The notes below the pieces were generated by a model that saw only the letters and a list, made by a program, of their open reading frames with translations, was not told the DNA's origin and made no database searches. Positions 19,922 to 30,387 of a stretch of 64,000 bases of DNA are shown piece after piece. The stretch is from Klebsiella grimontii. Its GTDB lineage: Bacteria > Pseudomonadota > Gammaproteobacteria > Enterobacterales > Enterobacteriaceae. The translations under genes and the position numbers were made by a program. Location: contig NZ_FZTC01000053.1 in the NCBI RefSeq assembly GCF_900200035.1, forward strand, positions 1 to 64,000, read 5' to 3'. Positions within the stretch are counted from its first letter, which is position 1. Every line of letters starts with the position of its first letter.

Positions 19922-20041
19922 TTTTGTCGCGTTCAGATGGTAGCGCAAAGTGTGTTTCAGTTCACGATCTGAACCGAAAAAACACAACTTTATGATTTTT
20001 ATGATTTTTAAAAATAACGCTGCCCGTTGATCTGACAAAAA

Positions 20042-20103
20042 TTGATCGCTATATTTGAAATCAGATTTCGCATAGTGAAATTTAGAGATAAAAAAGCGAT
20101 CAA
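20042..20103. promoter_or_regulatory. concentric double dyad, candidate YiaJ operator
   Basis: An outer perfect 9-bp inverted repeat, TTGATCGCT (20042-20050) and AGCGATCAA (20095-20103), encloses an inner palindrome ATTTCGCATAGTGAAAT (20065-20081). Their centres coincide within half a base. The dyad is just upstream of the yiaK ATG and between the divergent promoters. IclR proteins bind as tetramers to paired dyads, so this is a plausible operator; binding is inferred. Confidence 0.55.
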
Positions 20104-20123
20104 CTCTGACCAGGAAAACAGCA

Positions 20124-21598
<1,475 letters not shown>

Positions 21599-21611
21599 GA
21601 AGGAGCACAAA

Positions 21612-22541
21612 ATGAATTCGAATAATACCGGTTACATTATCGGTGCGTACCCCTGTGCACCCTCATTTCACCAAAAGAGTGAAGAGGAAGAGATGGAATT
21701 CTGGCGGCAGCTCTCCGACACCCCGGATATTCGCGGGCTGGAGCAACCCTGCCTTGAACATCTTCATCCGCTCGGCGACGAGTGGTTATTGCGCCATACC
21801 CCGGGACACTGGCAGATTGTCGTTACCGCCATCATGGAAACCATGCGCCGCCGCGGTGAAAACGGCGGCTTTGGGCTGGCGTCCAGCGACGAAACGCAGC
21901 GCAAAGCCTGCGTGGAGTACTATCGCCACCTGCAGCAGAAGATCGCTAAAATCAATGGCAATACCGCCGGAAAGGTCATTGCCCTTGAGCTTCACGCCGC
22001 CCCGCTGGCGGGCAATGCCAACGTGGCTCAGGCTACCGACGCCTTTGCCCGTTCATTAAAAGAAATTACCCGCTGGGACTGGTCCTGCGAGCTGGTGCTG
22101 GAGCACTGCGACGCGATGACCGGCAGCGCGCCGCGCAAAGGATTTTTGCCGTTAGAAAACGTGCTGGAAGCCATTGCCGATTATGACGTTAGCATTTGTA
22201 TTAACTGGGCGCGTTCGGCCATTGAAGGGCGGAATACCGTGCTACCGCTCACCCATACGCAGCAGGTAAAACGGGCAGGAAAGCTCGGCGCGCTGATGTT
22301 TTCTGGCACGACGCAAACCGGCGAGTACGGCGAATGGCAGGATTTACACGCGCCGTTCGCGCCTTTCTGCCCGCAGAGCCTGATGACCACCGAACACGCT
22401 CGTGAATTATTTGCCTGCGCAGGAACCGCCCCCCTGCAATTTTCAGGCATTAAATTACTGGAAATTAATGCCAGCGCAAACGTTGATCATCGCATCGCGA
22501 TATTACGCGACGGCATCTCCGCGCTAAAACAAGCACAATAA
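21612..22541 (+). CDS. yiaX1: YiaX1, DUF4862 protein of the ascorbate operon
   Basis: 309 residues with no signal peptide or membrane segment. It appears to belong to the DUF4862 family, with an alternating pattern suggesting a TIM-barrel enzyme ([58 protein letters not shown]). The conserved acidic and His residues at the ends of predicted strands suggest a metal-dependent isomerase or hydrolase. Klebsiella carries this gene where E. coli has the TRAP gene yiaM. An AAGGAGC ribosome binding site lies ahead of the ATG. Its reaction is unknown. Confidence 0.85.
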   Translation: MNSNNTGYIIGAYPCAPSFHQKSEEEEMEFWRQLSDTPDIRGLEQPCLEHLHPLGDEWLLRHTPGHWQIVVTAIMETMRRRGENGGFGLASSDETQRKACVEYYRHLQQKIAKINGNTAGKVIALELHAAPLAGNANVAQATDAFARSLKEITRWDWSCELVLEHCDAMTGSAPRKGFLPLENVLEAIADYDVSICINWARSAIEGRNTVLPLTHTQQVKRAGKLGALMFSGTTQTGEYGEWQDLHAPFAPFCPQSLMTTEHARELFACAGTAPLQFSGIKLLEINASANVDHRIAILRDGISALKQAQ

Positions 22542-22592
22542 TAATAATCACCTTCATCACCAGAATATTTTTAATATTACGAGACTATAAAG

Positions 22593-23912
22593 ATGAATAT
22601 AACCTCTAACTCTACAACCAAAGATATACCGCGCCAGCGCTGGTTAAGAATCATTCCGCCTATACTGATCACTTGTATTATTTCTTATATGGACCGGGTC
22701 AATATTGCCTTTGCGATGCCCGGAGGTATGGATGCCGACTTAGGTATTTCCGCCACCATGGCGGGGCTGGCGGGCGGTATTTTCTTTATCGGTTATCTAT
22801 TTTTACAGGTTCCCGGCGGGAAAATTGCCGTTCACGGTAGCGGTAAGAAATTTATCGGCTGGTCGCTGGTCGCCTGGGCGGTCATCTCCGTGCTGACGGG
22901 GTTAATTACCAATCAGTACCAGCTGCTGGCCCTGCGCTTCTTACTGGGCGTGGCGGAAGGCGGTATGCTGCCGGTCGTTCTCACGATGATCAGTAACTGG
23001 TTCCCCGACGCTGAACGCGGTCGCGCCAACGCGATTGTCATTATGTTTGTGCCGATTGCCGGGATTATCACCGCCCCACTCTCAGGCTGGATTATCACGG
23101 TTCTCGACTGGCGCTGGCTGTTTATTATCGAAGGTTTGCTCTCGCTGGTTGTTCTGGTTCTGTGGGCATACACCATCTATGACCGTCCGCAGGAAGCGCG
23201 CTGGATTTCCGAAGCAGAGAAGCGCTATCTGGTCGAGACGCTGGCCGCGGAGCAAAAAGCCATTGCCGGCACCGAGGTGAAAAACGCCTCTCTGAGCGCC
23301 GTTCTCTCCGACAAAACCATGTGGCAGCTTATCGCCCTGAACTTCTTCTACCAGACCGGCATTTACGGCTACACCCTGTGGCTACCCACCATTCTGAAAG
23401 AATTGACCCATAGCAGCATGGGGCAGGTCGGCATGCTTGCCATTCTGCCGTACGTCGGCGCCATTGCTGGGATGTTCCTGTTTTCCTCCCTTTCAGACCG
23501 AACCGGTAAACGCAAGCTGTTCGTCTGCCTGCCGCTGATTGGCTTCGCTCTGTGCATGTTCCTGTCGGTGGCGCTGAAAAACCAAATTTGGCTCTCCTAT
23601 GCCGCGCTGGTCGGCTGCGGATTCTTCCTGCAATCGGCGGCTGGCGTGTTCTGGACCATCCCGGCACGTCTGTTCAGCGCGGAAATGGCGGGCGGCGCGC
23701 GCGGGGTTATCAACGCGCTTGGCAACCTCGGCGGATTTTGTGGCCCTTATGCGGTCGGGGTGCTGATCACGTTGTACAGCAAAGACGCTGGCGTCTATTG
23801 CCTGGCGATCTCCCTGGCGCTGGCCGCGCTGATGGCGCTGCTGCTGCCGGCGAAATGCGATGCCGGTGCTGCGCCGGTAAAGACGATAAATCCACATAAA
23901 CGCACTGCGTAA
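22593..23912 (+). CDS. yiaX2: MFS transporter YiaX2, probable L-ascorbate permease
   Basis: A 439-residue major facilitator of the anion:cation symporter type with twelve hydrophobic segments. The first helix contains SYMDRVNIAFAMPGGMDADLG and the loop 2-3 signature is GGKIAVHGSGKK. Published genetics in Klebsiella link it to aerobic L-ascorbate uptake, replacing the YiaMNO TRAP system of E. coli. It sits between yiaX1 and the kinase gene and ends in a REP-type hairpin. Confidence 0.9.
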   Translation: MNITSNSTTKDIPRQRWLRIIPPILITCIISYMDRVNIAFAMPGGMDADLGISATMAGLAGGIFFIGYLFLQVPGGKIAVHGSGKKFIGWSLVAWAVISVLTGLITNQYQLLALRFLLGVAEGGMLPVVLTMISNWFPDAERGRANAIVIMFVPIAGIITAPLSGWIITVLDWRWLFIIEGLLSLVVLVLWAYTIYDRPQEARWISEAEKRYLVETLAAEQKAIAGTEVKNASLSAVLSDKTMWQLIALNFFYQTGIYGYTLWLPTILKELTHSSMGQVGMLAILPYVGAIAGMFLFSSLSDRTGKRKLFVCLPLIGFALCMFLSVALKNQIWLSYAALVGCGFFLQSAAGVFWTIPARLFSAEMAGGARGVINALGNLGGFCGPYAVGVLITLYSKDAGVYCLAISLALAALMALLLPAKCDAGAAPVKTINPHKRTA

Positions 23913-23918
23913 ACTCGA

Positions 23919-23944
23919 GCCCGGCGGCGCTGCGCCTGCCGGGC
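23919..23944 (+). repeat. REP-like hairpin between yiaX2 and yiaP
   Basis: GCCCGGC (23919-23925) and GCCGGGC (23938-23944) form a stem with a GC-rich loop, 7 bases after the yiaX2 stop. It has no T-run, so the downstream genes probably remain in the same transcript. Confidence 0.7.
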
Positions 23945-23989
23945 CTGCGAAATATGCCGGGTTCACCCGGTAACAATGAGATGCGAAAG

Positions 23990-25495
23990 ATGAGCAAGAA
24001 ACAGGCCTTCTGGCTGGGTATTGATTGCGGCGGCACCTATCTGAAAGCCGGTTTATATGACGCCGAAGGTCATGAACATGGCATTGTGCGGCAAGCGCTA
24101 CGGACGATGTCGCCCCTGCCGGGTTACGCCGAACGCGACATGCGCCAGCTCTGGCAACACTGCGCGGCGACCATTGCCGGGCTATTACAGCAGGCAGGTG
24201 TATCCGGCGAACAGATTAAAGGCGTGGGCATCTCCGCTCAGGGTAAGGGCCTCTTTCTCCTCGATAAGCAGGATCGGCCGCTGGGTAACGCCATCCTCTC
24301 CTCCGATCGTCGGGCGCTGAAAATCGTTCAGCGCTGGCAGCGGGACCGTATTCCCGAACGGCTCTATCCCGTTACCCGCCAGACGCTGTGGACCGGACAT
24401 CCGGCTTCTTTGCTGCGCTGGGTAAAAGAGAATGAACCCCAGCGCTACGCGCAAATTGGCTGCGTGATGATGGGGCATGACTATCTGCGCTGGTGCTTAA
24501 CCGGCGCGAAGGGCTGCGAGGAGAGCAACATCTCCGAGTCCAACCTCTACAACATGGCCATGGGCCAGTACGACCCGCGCCTGACCGAGTGGCTGGGCAT
24601 CGGTGAAATCGATAGCGCGCTGCCCCCCGTTGTAGGGTCAGCCGAAATTTGCGGGGAGATCACCGCTCAGGCAGCCGCTTTAACCGGTCTGGCGGCGGGT
24701 ACTCCCGTCGTTGGCGGCCTGTTTGACGTGGTCTCCACCGCCCTTTGCGCCGGGATTGAGGATGAGTCGACCCTCAATGCGGTGATGGGGACCTGGGCCG
24801 TCACTAGCGGTATCGCTCACGGCCTGCGCGACCATGAGGCCCACCCTTACGTCTATGGCCGCTACGTCAATGACGGCCAGTATATCGTTCACGAAGCCAG
24901 CCCGACCTCATCCGGCAACCTCGAATGGTTTACCGCCCAGTGGGGCGATCTCTCGTTTGATGAGATCAATCAGGCCGTCGCCAGCCTGCCGAAAGCCGGG
25001 AGCGAGCTGTTTTTTCTGCCGTTTCTCTATGGCAGCAACGCCGGGCTGGAGATGACCTGCGGCTTTTACGGCATGCAGGCGCTGCATACCCGCGCGCACC
25101 TGCTGCAGGCGGTTTATGAAGGCGTGGTATTTAGCCATATGACCCACCTCAGCCGTATGCGCGAACGCTTTACAAACGTTCAGGCCCTGCGCGTCACCGG
25201 CGGCCCGGCGCACTCCGACGTCTGGATGCAGATGCTGGCGGACGTCAGCGGCTTACGCATTGAACTCCCGCAGGTGGAAGAGACCGGCTGCTTTGGCGCG
25301 GCCCTCGCCGCTCGCGTCGGCACCGGCGTATACCGCAGCTTTAGCGAAGCCCGGCGCGCCCGGCAGCACCTGGTACGCACGCTGCTACCCGATATGACCG
25401 CCCACGCGCGCTATCAGCGCAAATACCGCCACTACCTGCATTTGATTGAAGCACTACAGGGCTATCACGCCCGTATTAAGGAGCACGCATTATGA
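23990..25495 (+). CDS. lyxK: L-xylulose / 3-keto-L-gulonate kinase (FGGY)
   Basis: 501 residues from MSKKQAFWLGIDCGGTYLKAG, close to the 498 of E. coli LyxK (YiaP). FGGY hallmarks are GIDCGGTYLKAGLYD for phosphate binding and LRVTGGPAHSDVWMQMLADV near the C-terminus. In this operon it should phosphorylate 3-keto-L-gulonate (or L-xylulose) after YiaK. Other ATGs at 23954 and 23981 are in frame; 23990 best fits the family. It overlaps yiaQ by four bases. Confidence 0.93.
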   Translation: MSKKQAFWLGIDCGGTYLKAGLYDAEGHEHGIVRQALRTMSPLPGYAERDMRQLWQHCAATIAGLLQQAGVSGEQIKGVGISAQGKGLFLLDKQDRPLGNAILSSDRRALKIVQRWQRDRIPERLYPVTRQTLWTGHPASLLRWVKENEPQRYAQIGCVMMGHDYLRWCLTGAKGCEESNISESNLYNMAMGQYDPRLTEWLGIGEIDSALPPVVGSAEICGEITAQAAALTGLAAGTPVVGGLFDVVSTALCAGIEDESTLNAVMGTWAVTSGIAHGLRDHEAHPYVYGRYVNDGQYIVHEASPTSSGNLEWFTAQWGDLSFDEINQAVASLPKAGSELFFLPFLYGSNAGLEMTCGFYGMQALHTRAHLLQAVYEGVVFSHMTHLSRMRERFTNVQALRVTGGPAHSDVWMQMLADVSGLRIELPQVEETGCFGAALAARVGTGVYRSFSEARRARQHLVRTLLPDMTAHARYQRKYRHYLHLIEALQGYHARIKEHAL

Positions 25496-26154
25496 GCCGA
25501 CCATTACTGCAGCTGGCGCTCGACCATACCAGCCTTCAGGCTGCGCAGCGCGATGTCGCCCTGCTACAGGATCACGTTGATATTGTGGAGGCGGGAACCA
25601 TCCTCTGCTTAACCGAAGGGCTTAGCGCGGTTAAAGCCCTGCGCGCCCAGTGTCCGGAGAAGATCATCGTCGCCGACTGGAAAGTCGCCGACGCCGGTGA
25701 AACCCTGGCGCAGCAGGCCTTTGGCGCTGGCGCCAACTGGATGACTATTATCTGCGCCGCACCGCTCGCCACGGTCGAGAAAGGCCACGCCGTAGCCCAG
25801 GCCTGCGGCGGTGAAATTCAGATGGAGCTGTTCGGCAACTGGACGCTGGATGACGCCCGCGCCTGGTACCGTACCGGCGTCCATCAGGCAATTTACCATC
25901 GCGGACGCGATGCCCAGGCCAGCGGGCAGCAGTGGGGAGAGGCGGATCTGGCGCGCATGAAAGCGCTGTCCGATATTGGCCTTGAGCTGTCGATTACCGG
26001 CGGCATTACCCCAGCCGATCTACCGCTGTTCAAAGATATCAACGTCAAAGCCTTTATTGCCGGGCGCGCGCTGGCAGGCGCCGCCCATCCGGCGCGGGTT
26101 GCCGCCGAATTCCACGCGCAAATCGACGCTATCTGGGGAGAACAGCATGCGTAA
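25492..26154 (+). CDS. yiaQ: 3-keto-L-gulonate-6-phosphate decarboxylase
   Basis: 220 residues, identical in length to E. coli YiaQ (SgbH) and UlaD. It is a TIM-barrel of the orotidine-monophosphate decarboxylase suprafamily: LQLALDH at strand 1, [13 protein letters not shown] with the Mg-binding Asp and Lys, and [15 protein letters not shown] with the phosphate-binding loop. It yields L-xylulose 5-phosphate. It overlaps yiaP at its start (ATGA) and yiaR at its end, which indicates coupled translation. Confidence 0.96.
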   Translation: MSRPLLQLALDHTSLQAAQRDVALLQDHVDIVEAGTILCLTEGLSAVKALRAQCPEKIIVADWKVADAGETLAQQAFGAGANWMTIICAAPLATVEKGHAVAQACGGEIQMELFGNWTLDDARAWYRTGVHQAIYHRGRDAQASGQQWGEADLARMKALSDIGLELSITGGITPADLPLFKDINVKAFIAGRALAGAAHPARVAAEFHAQIDAIWGEQHA

Positions 26155-27007
26155 CCACCCGTTAGGTATTTATGAAAAAGCGCTGGCGAAGGATCTCAGC
26201 TGGCCTGAGCGGCTGGTACTGGCCAAAAGCTGCGGTTTTGATTTTGTCGAAATGTCGGTGGACGAGACCGATGAACGCCTTTCGCGCCTGGAGTGGACCC
26301 CGGCCCAGCGCGCATCGCTGGTGAGCGCGATGCTGGAAACCGGCGTCGCCATTCCCTCGATGTGCTTGTCCGCCCATCGCCGTTTCCCCTTTGGCAGCCG
26401 CGATGAAGCGGTACGCGATCGGGCGCGAGAGATTATGACCAAAGCCATCCGCCTGGCGCGCGATCTGGGGATCCGCACCATCCAGCTGGCGGGTTACGAC
26501 GTCTATTACGAAGAGCATGATGAAGGCACCCGGCAGCGTTTTGCCGAAGGGCTGGCCTGGGCGGTAGAACAGGCCGCCGCCGCGCAGGTAATGCTGGCGG
26601 TGGAGATCATGGACACCGCCTTTATGAACTCCATCAGCAAATGGAAAAAGTGGGACGAGATGCTTTCGTCACCGTGGTTTACCGTCTACCCGGACGTCGG
26701 CAACCTCAGCGCCTGGGGAAACGACGTCACCGCCGAGCTGAAGCTGGGCATCGATCGTATCGCCGCCATCCACCTGAAAGATACGCTGCCCGTGACCGAC
26801 GATAGCCCTGGCCAGTTCCGCGACGTGCCGTTCGGCGAAGGATGCGTCGATTTTGTCGGCATTTTTAAGACGCTGCGCGAACTGAACTACCGCGGTTCAT
26901 TTTTGATTGAGATGTGGACGGAGAAAGCCAGCGAGCCGGTGCTGGAGATTATCCAGGCCCGGCGCTGGATTGAATCACGGATGCAGGAAGGGGGATTCAC
27001 ATGTTAG
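26147..27007 (+). CDS. yiaR: L-xylulose-5-phosphate 3-epimerase
   Basis: 286 residues from [21 protein letters not shown], the length of E. coli YiaR (SgbU). It has a UlaE-type TIM barrel, with metal ligands likely in [29 protein letters not shown] and FLIEMW. It converts L-xylulose 5-phosphate to L-ribulose 5-phosphate. The frame stays open upstream into yiaQ, but the ATG at 26147 gives the family start after GGGGAGAAC. It overlaps yiaQ by 8 and yiaS by 7 bases. Confidence 0.96.
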   Translation: MRNHPLGIYEKALAKDLSWPERLVLAKSCGFDFVEMSVDETDERLSRLEWTPAQRASLVSAMLETGVAIPSMCLSAHRRFPFGSRDEAVRDRAREIMTKAIRLARDLGIRTIQLAGYDVYYEEHDEGTRQRFAEGLAWAVEQAAAAQVMLAVEIMDTAFMNSISKWKKWDEMLSSPWFTVYPDVGNLSAWGNDVTAELKLGIDRIAAIHLKDTLPVTDDSPGQFRDVPFGEGCVDFVGIFKTLRELNYRGSFLIEMWTEKASEPVLEIIQARRWIESRMQEGGFTC

Positions 27008-27699
27008 AACAACTGAAAGCCGAGGTACTGGCGGCAAACCAGGCCCTCCCCGCACACGGCCTGGTCACCTTTACCTGGGGCAACGTCAGCGCGGTCGATG
27101 AAACGCGCAAGCTGATGGTCATTAAGCCCTCCGGCGTCGAATATGAGGTGATGACCGCCGACGATATGGTGGTCGTAGAGATGGCCAGCGGTAAAGTCGT
27201 TGAAGGCGGTAAAAAACCCTCTTCAGATACGCCAACGCATCTGGCGCTTTATCGCCGCTATCCGCAGATCGGCGGGATCGTGCATACCCACTCCCGCCAC
27301 GCGACGATCTGGTCGCAGGCCGGGCTCGATCTCCCCGCCTGGGGCACCACCCACGCCGACTACTTCTATGGCGCGATCCCCTGTACCCGACGGATGACCG
27401 TTGAGGAGATTAACGGCGAGTATGAGTATCAGACCGGTGAGGTGATTATTAAAACCTTTGAACAGCGCGGCCTGGATCCGGCGCAAATCCCGGCGGTATT
27501 GGTCCATTCGCACGGCCCCTTTGCCTGGGGTAAAGACGCCGCCGACGCCGTACATAACGCCGTGGTGCTGGAGGAGTGCGCCTACATGGGCCTCTTCTCG
27601 CGCCAGCTGGCGCCACAGCTGCCGGATATGCAGTCTGAACTGCTCGATAAACACTATCTGCGTAAACACGGCGCGAACGCCTATTACGGGCAAAACTAG
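27001..27699 (+). CDS. yiaS: L-ribulose-5-phosphate 4-epimerase
   Basis: 232 residues, one longer than E. coli YiaS (SgbE), of the AraD/FucA aldolase-epimerase family. Zinc ligands are in [13 protein letters not shown] and in [24 protein letters not shown] is the substrate phosphate loop. It turns L-ribulose 5-phosphate into D-xylulose 5-phosphate, linking the ascorbate route to the pentose phosphate pathway. It is the last gene of the operon; the yiaT to aldB genes that follow in E. coli are absent. Confidence 0.96.
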   Translation: MLEQLKAEVLAANQALPAHGLVTFTWGNVSAVDETRKLMVIKPSGVEYEVMTADDMVVVEMASGKVVEGGKKPSSDTPTHLALYRRYPQIGGIVHTHSRHATIWSQAGLDLPAWGTTHADYFYGAIPCTRRMTVEEINGEYEYQTGEVIIKTFEQRGLDPAQIPAVLVHSHGPFAWGKDAADAVHNAVVLEECAYMGLFSRQLAPQLPDMQSELLDKHYLRKHGANAYYGQN

Positions 27700-27711
27700 T
27701 CCCGCGGAACT

Positions 27712-27852
27712 CCCCGGATTGCGGCTAACGCCTTATCCGGGCTACCGGCGGTCCGGTAGCCCGGGCAGGCGCTTTGCGCCGCCCCCGGGGGAAGCGTGCA
27801 GGATGTTGCTGAACTTTCCAGGAGGCGATGCTGCGCATCTGTCCGGGCTACG
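27712..27852. repeat. REP/BIME cluster after yiaS
   Basis: Several inverted GTAGCCCGG/CCGGGCTAC and GGAGGCGATGCTGCGCATC units in the gap between yiaS and the convergent araC-type gene. They share their core with the repeats at 18.4, 32.4, 43.2 and 47.7 kb. Confidence 0.8.
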
Positions 27853-27918
27853 CGTCCCCGGCGCTCTGCGGTCAGATCGCCCGGTCAGCACAGCGCCGGC
27901 GGGAAAAACCCATCAACC

Positions 27919-28722
27919 CTACGCCGAATTAATATGTTCCTTGCAGTAACGACGCTTCCACGCCGCCGGCGTCAGGCTGGTGTGCTTGCGGAAAATCTTG
28001 CGAAAATAGCCGACATCGTTAAACCCGCATTTCATCGCCACCTCGGTAAGCGACAGGGAATCGCTGATAAGCAGCTTTTCCGCCGCCCTTACCCGCTGAC
28101 GGTGCAGCGCTTCGGTTAACGTCAGCCGGAAAGCATGGCGATAAACGCGCCCCAGATAATCCGCGTTGCAGTGCAGCTCCTGCGCCAGCGTGGATGCGGA
28201 AAGGGGCAAATGAAACCGGGTACGAATGATTTGCTGCGCTCTCCACGCCAGCGCGTTGCCGGGACTGTCGGCGGGCTGTTCGCCTGCTGCCGCCGAAATT
28301 TGCTGCAAAATCAGCAGCAGGATCAGCTCCAGCGCCACGCTACGATGAATATTTTCCTGCTCGCGTAAGAATTGACGGAACAGTGAAATAATATACTGCG
28401 GGTCATTAACGCGCATATGTTGTGGAATAGAAAGCAGCGCATCACCCTCACCCGACGTCACTTCAAAATGCAGCCAGTAGAATTTTAAATCTGACGGAAA
28501 CAGTCCGATCCCCACATGTAATCGCTGCGGCCAGAGCAGCAAACTTTCCCCGGCATTCACGCTAAAAACTTTGTTGTTTTCGCGAATCGTTAATGTCCCT
28601 TTTTCCACAAAGATTATTTCCCAGGAGTGAAGCTGACGAGCCGGATGGCTGCCGACGCCGCGGGAAATAAACAACCCGCCGTTCTGCACCTTAATCGGAA
28701 GTGACATGGATAATTCAAGCAT
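27919..28722 (-). CDS. AraC-family regulator of the arabinofuranoside locus
   Basis: 267 residues (262 if Met6 at 28707 is used). The N-terminal half is a cupin-type sensor with HSWEIIFVEKGTLTI and VNAGESLLLWPQRLHVG. The C-terminal hundred residues form the AraC/XylS double helix-turn-helix: ASTLAQELHCNADYLGRVY and LTEVAMKCGFNDVGYFRKIF. It is divergent from a sugar transporter and GH127 gene, so it is probably their activator, responding to an arabinose-containing sugar. The ligand and operator are not evident. I do not recognise a named orthologue. Confidence 0.85.
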   Translation of the reverse strand: MLELSMSLPIKVQNGGLFISRGVGSHPARQLHSWEIIFVEKGTLTIRENNKVFSVNAGESLLLWPQRLHVGIGLFPSDLKFYWLHFEVTSGEGDALLSIPQHMRVNDPQYIISLFRQFLREQENIHRSVALELILLLILQQISAAAGEQPADSPGNALAWRAQQIIRTRFHLPLSASTLAQELHCNADYLGRVYRHAFRLTLTEALHRQRVRAAEKLLISDSLSLTEVAMKCGFNDVGYFRKIFRKHTSLTPAAWKRRYCKEHINSA

Positions 28723-28976
28723 AGATATTCAACATTCCGCTTTTTTCATCATAAATAACCTCTCATTGCCATTGATTATTCACGATAAAATAGGGTGCTG
28801 CCGGATCGAAATCACATTTTTATCATCAGGTCGGAATCGTCCTCTTTTTATACTTTTTCATTCCCTTGTTGCCCCCCATATTTCGTGCAGAATAAATAAC
28901 GTAATTTGCAAATAACACAATTAAAGCCCGCGCCTCAGCGGGATATTATTCCGCACATCATCTCCGGGAGTTATTT
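28723..28976. promoter_or_regulatory. divergent control region of the arabinofuranoside locus
   Basis: 254 AT-rich bases between the AraC-type gene and the transporter gene. There is a GGGAG ribosome binding site before 28977 and a TCACA half site near 28811 with no convincing CRP partner half. I see no clear direct repeats that would mark the AraC-type operator. Confidence 0.5.
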
Positions 28977-30377
28977 ATGACTTCGGCTCCGATTACTACA
29001 AGCGATTTAGCACGGCGCGTCCAGGACGACAAACTATCCCTACGGGAAAAAATAGGCTACGGACTTGGCGACGCGGGCGGGACGGTGATTACCTGCCTGA
29101 TCATGAACTTTTTGACTTTTTTCTATACCGATGTCTTCGGCCTGACGCCCGCGCTGGTCGGAACCCTGTTTCTGGCCCTGCGCGTTTTTGACGCCGTTTC
29201 CGATCCTATCATGGGCGTGCTGGCCGACCGTACCCAAAGCCGCTGGGGGCGCTTTCGTCCCTGGCAGCTGTGGATTGCCGTGCCGATCGGCGTTATCGGC
29301 GTTCTGACGTTTACCGTGCCCGATGCCAGCATGGGGGTAAAAATCGCCTGGGCGTTCGGCACCTATCTGCTGCTCTCGGTGAGCTACACCGCGATTAACG
29401 TCCCCTACTGCGCGCTGATCAACACCATGACCACGCGCCATACCGAGGTTATCTCATGTCAGGCATGGCGTTTTGTGCTGTGCGGCGTGGCGGGTTTCTT
29501 AGTCTCCGTTGGGCTGCCGTGGCTGGTGAAAGCGCTCGGCAAGGGCGATACCGCGCAGGGCTATCAGTACGGCGTCGCCGTACTCTGTGCCATCGCGGTG
29601 GCGATGTTCCTGTGCTGCTTTTTCTGGGTTCGCGAACGCGTCTCGCTGGATGTGATGGGAAAATTTACCCTGCGCGAGCACATCGCCGGCCTGCGCAATA
29701 ATGACCAGCTGCTGCTGATGCTGGTGATGTCGTTCCTGCTGATTAACGTTTTTAATATCCGCGGCGGCGGCTATATGTACTTCATCACCTACGTGCTGGG
29801 CGGCTCCACCGGCTACACCTCACTGTTCTTCACCATGGTGACCTTCGCCTCGATTGCGGGCTCCGCGATCATCAATCTGCTGTCGCGCCGCTTCGATACC
29901 GTCAAACTCTACTATTACACCAACCTGGCGCTGGCCGCGCTGGCCGTCGCGATGTGGTTTTTACCAACCGGGGCGGCATACCAGACCCTGTGGCTGATCG
30001 TCATCCTCGGCAACGGCATTATTCTCGGCTTCACCCTGCCGCTGCACTTTTCGCTGATGGCCTTCTCCGACGACTACGGCGAATGGAAAACCGGGGTGCG
30101 CTCTTCCGGTATGAACTTCGCCTTTAACCTGTTCTTTATCAAGCTGGCATGGGCCTCCAGCGCCGGCATTATCAGCGTCGTGTTTATCTACGTGGCTTAC
30201 CAGCCGGGCGTGGAAAACCAAACGGCCTCATCCCTGGCGGGCATCTCCTCAATGGAGACCCTGCTGCCCGCCCTGTTCCATCTGCTGCTGGCCTTCACTA
30301 TTCGCGCCTGCAAGCTTAACAATCCGATGATGGCGCGCATTGCCAGCGACCTGCGCACGCGTCACGTTCAGCCTTAA
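28977..30377 (+). CDS. GPH-family sugar:cation symporter
   Basis: 466 residues with about twelve hydrophobic segments. GPH (glycoside-pentoside-hexuronide) family markers include [20 protein letters not shown] at helix 1, the [21 protein letters not shown] loop between helices 2 and 3, and [14 protein letters not shown] late in the protein. Relatives include YicJ and XynT. It precedes the GH127 gene by 10 bases, so it most likely imports the arabinofuranosyl oligosaccharide that the enzyme cleaves. The substrate is inferred from the neighbour. Confidence 0.9.
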   Translation: MTSAPITTSDLARRVQDDKLSLREKIGYGLGDAGGTVITCLIMNFLTFFYTDVFGLTPALVGTLFLALRVFDAVSDPIMGVLADRTQSRWGRFRPWQLWIAVPIGVIGVLTFTVPDASMGVKIAWAFGTYLLLSVSYTAINVPYCALINTMTTRHTEVISCQAWRFVLCGVAGFLVSVGLPWLVKALGKGDTAQGYQYGVAVLCAIAVAMFLCCFFWVRERVSLDVMGKFTLREHIAGLRNNDQLLLMLVMSFLLINVFNIRGGGYMYFITYVLGGSTGYTSLFFTMVTFASIAGSAIINLLSRRFDTVKLYYYTNLALAALAVAMWFLPTGAAYQTLWLIVILGNGIILGFTLPLHFSLMAFSDDYGEWKTGVRSSGMNFAFNLFFIKLAWASSAGIISVVFIYVAYQPGVENQTASSLAGISSMETLLPALFHLLLAFTIRACKLNNPMMARIASDLRTRHVQP

Positions 30378-30387
30378 GGAGTCCGTC

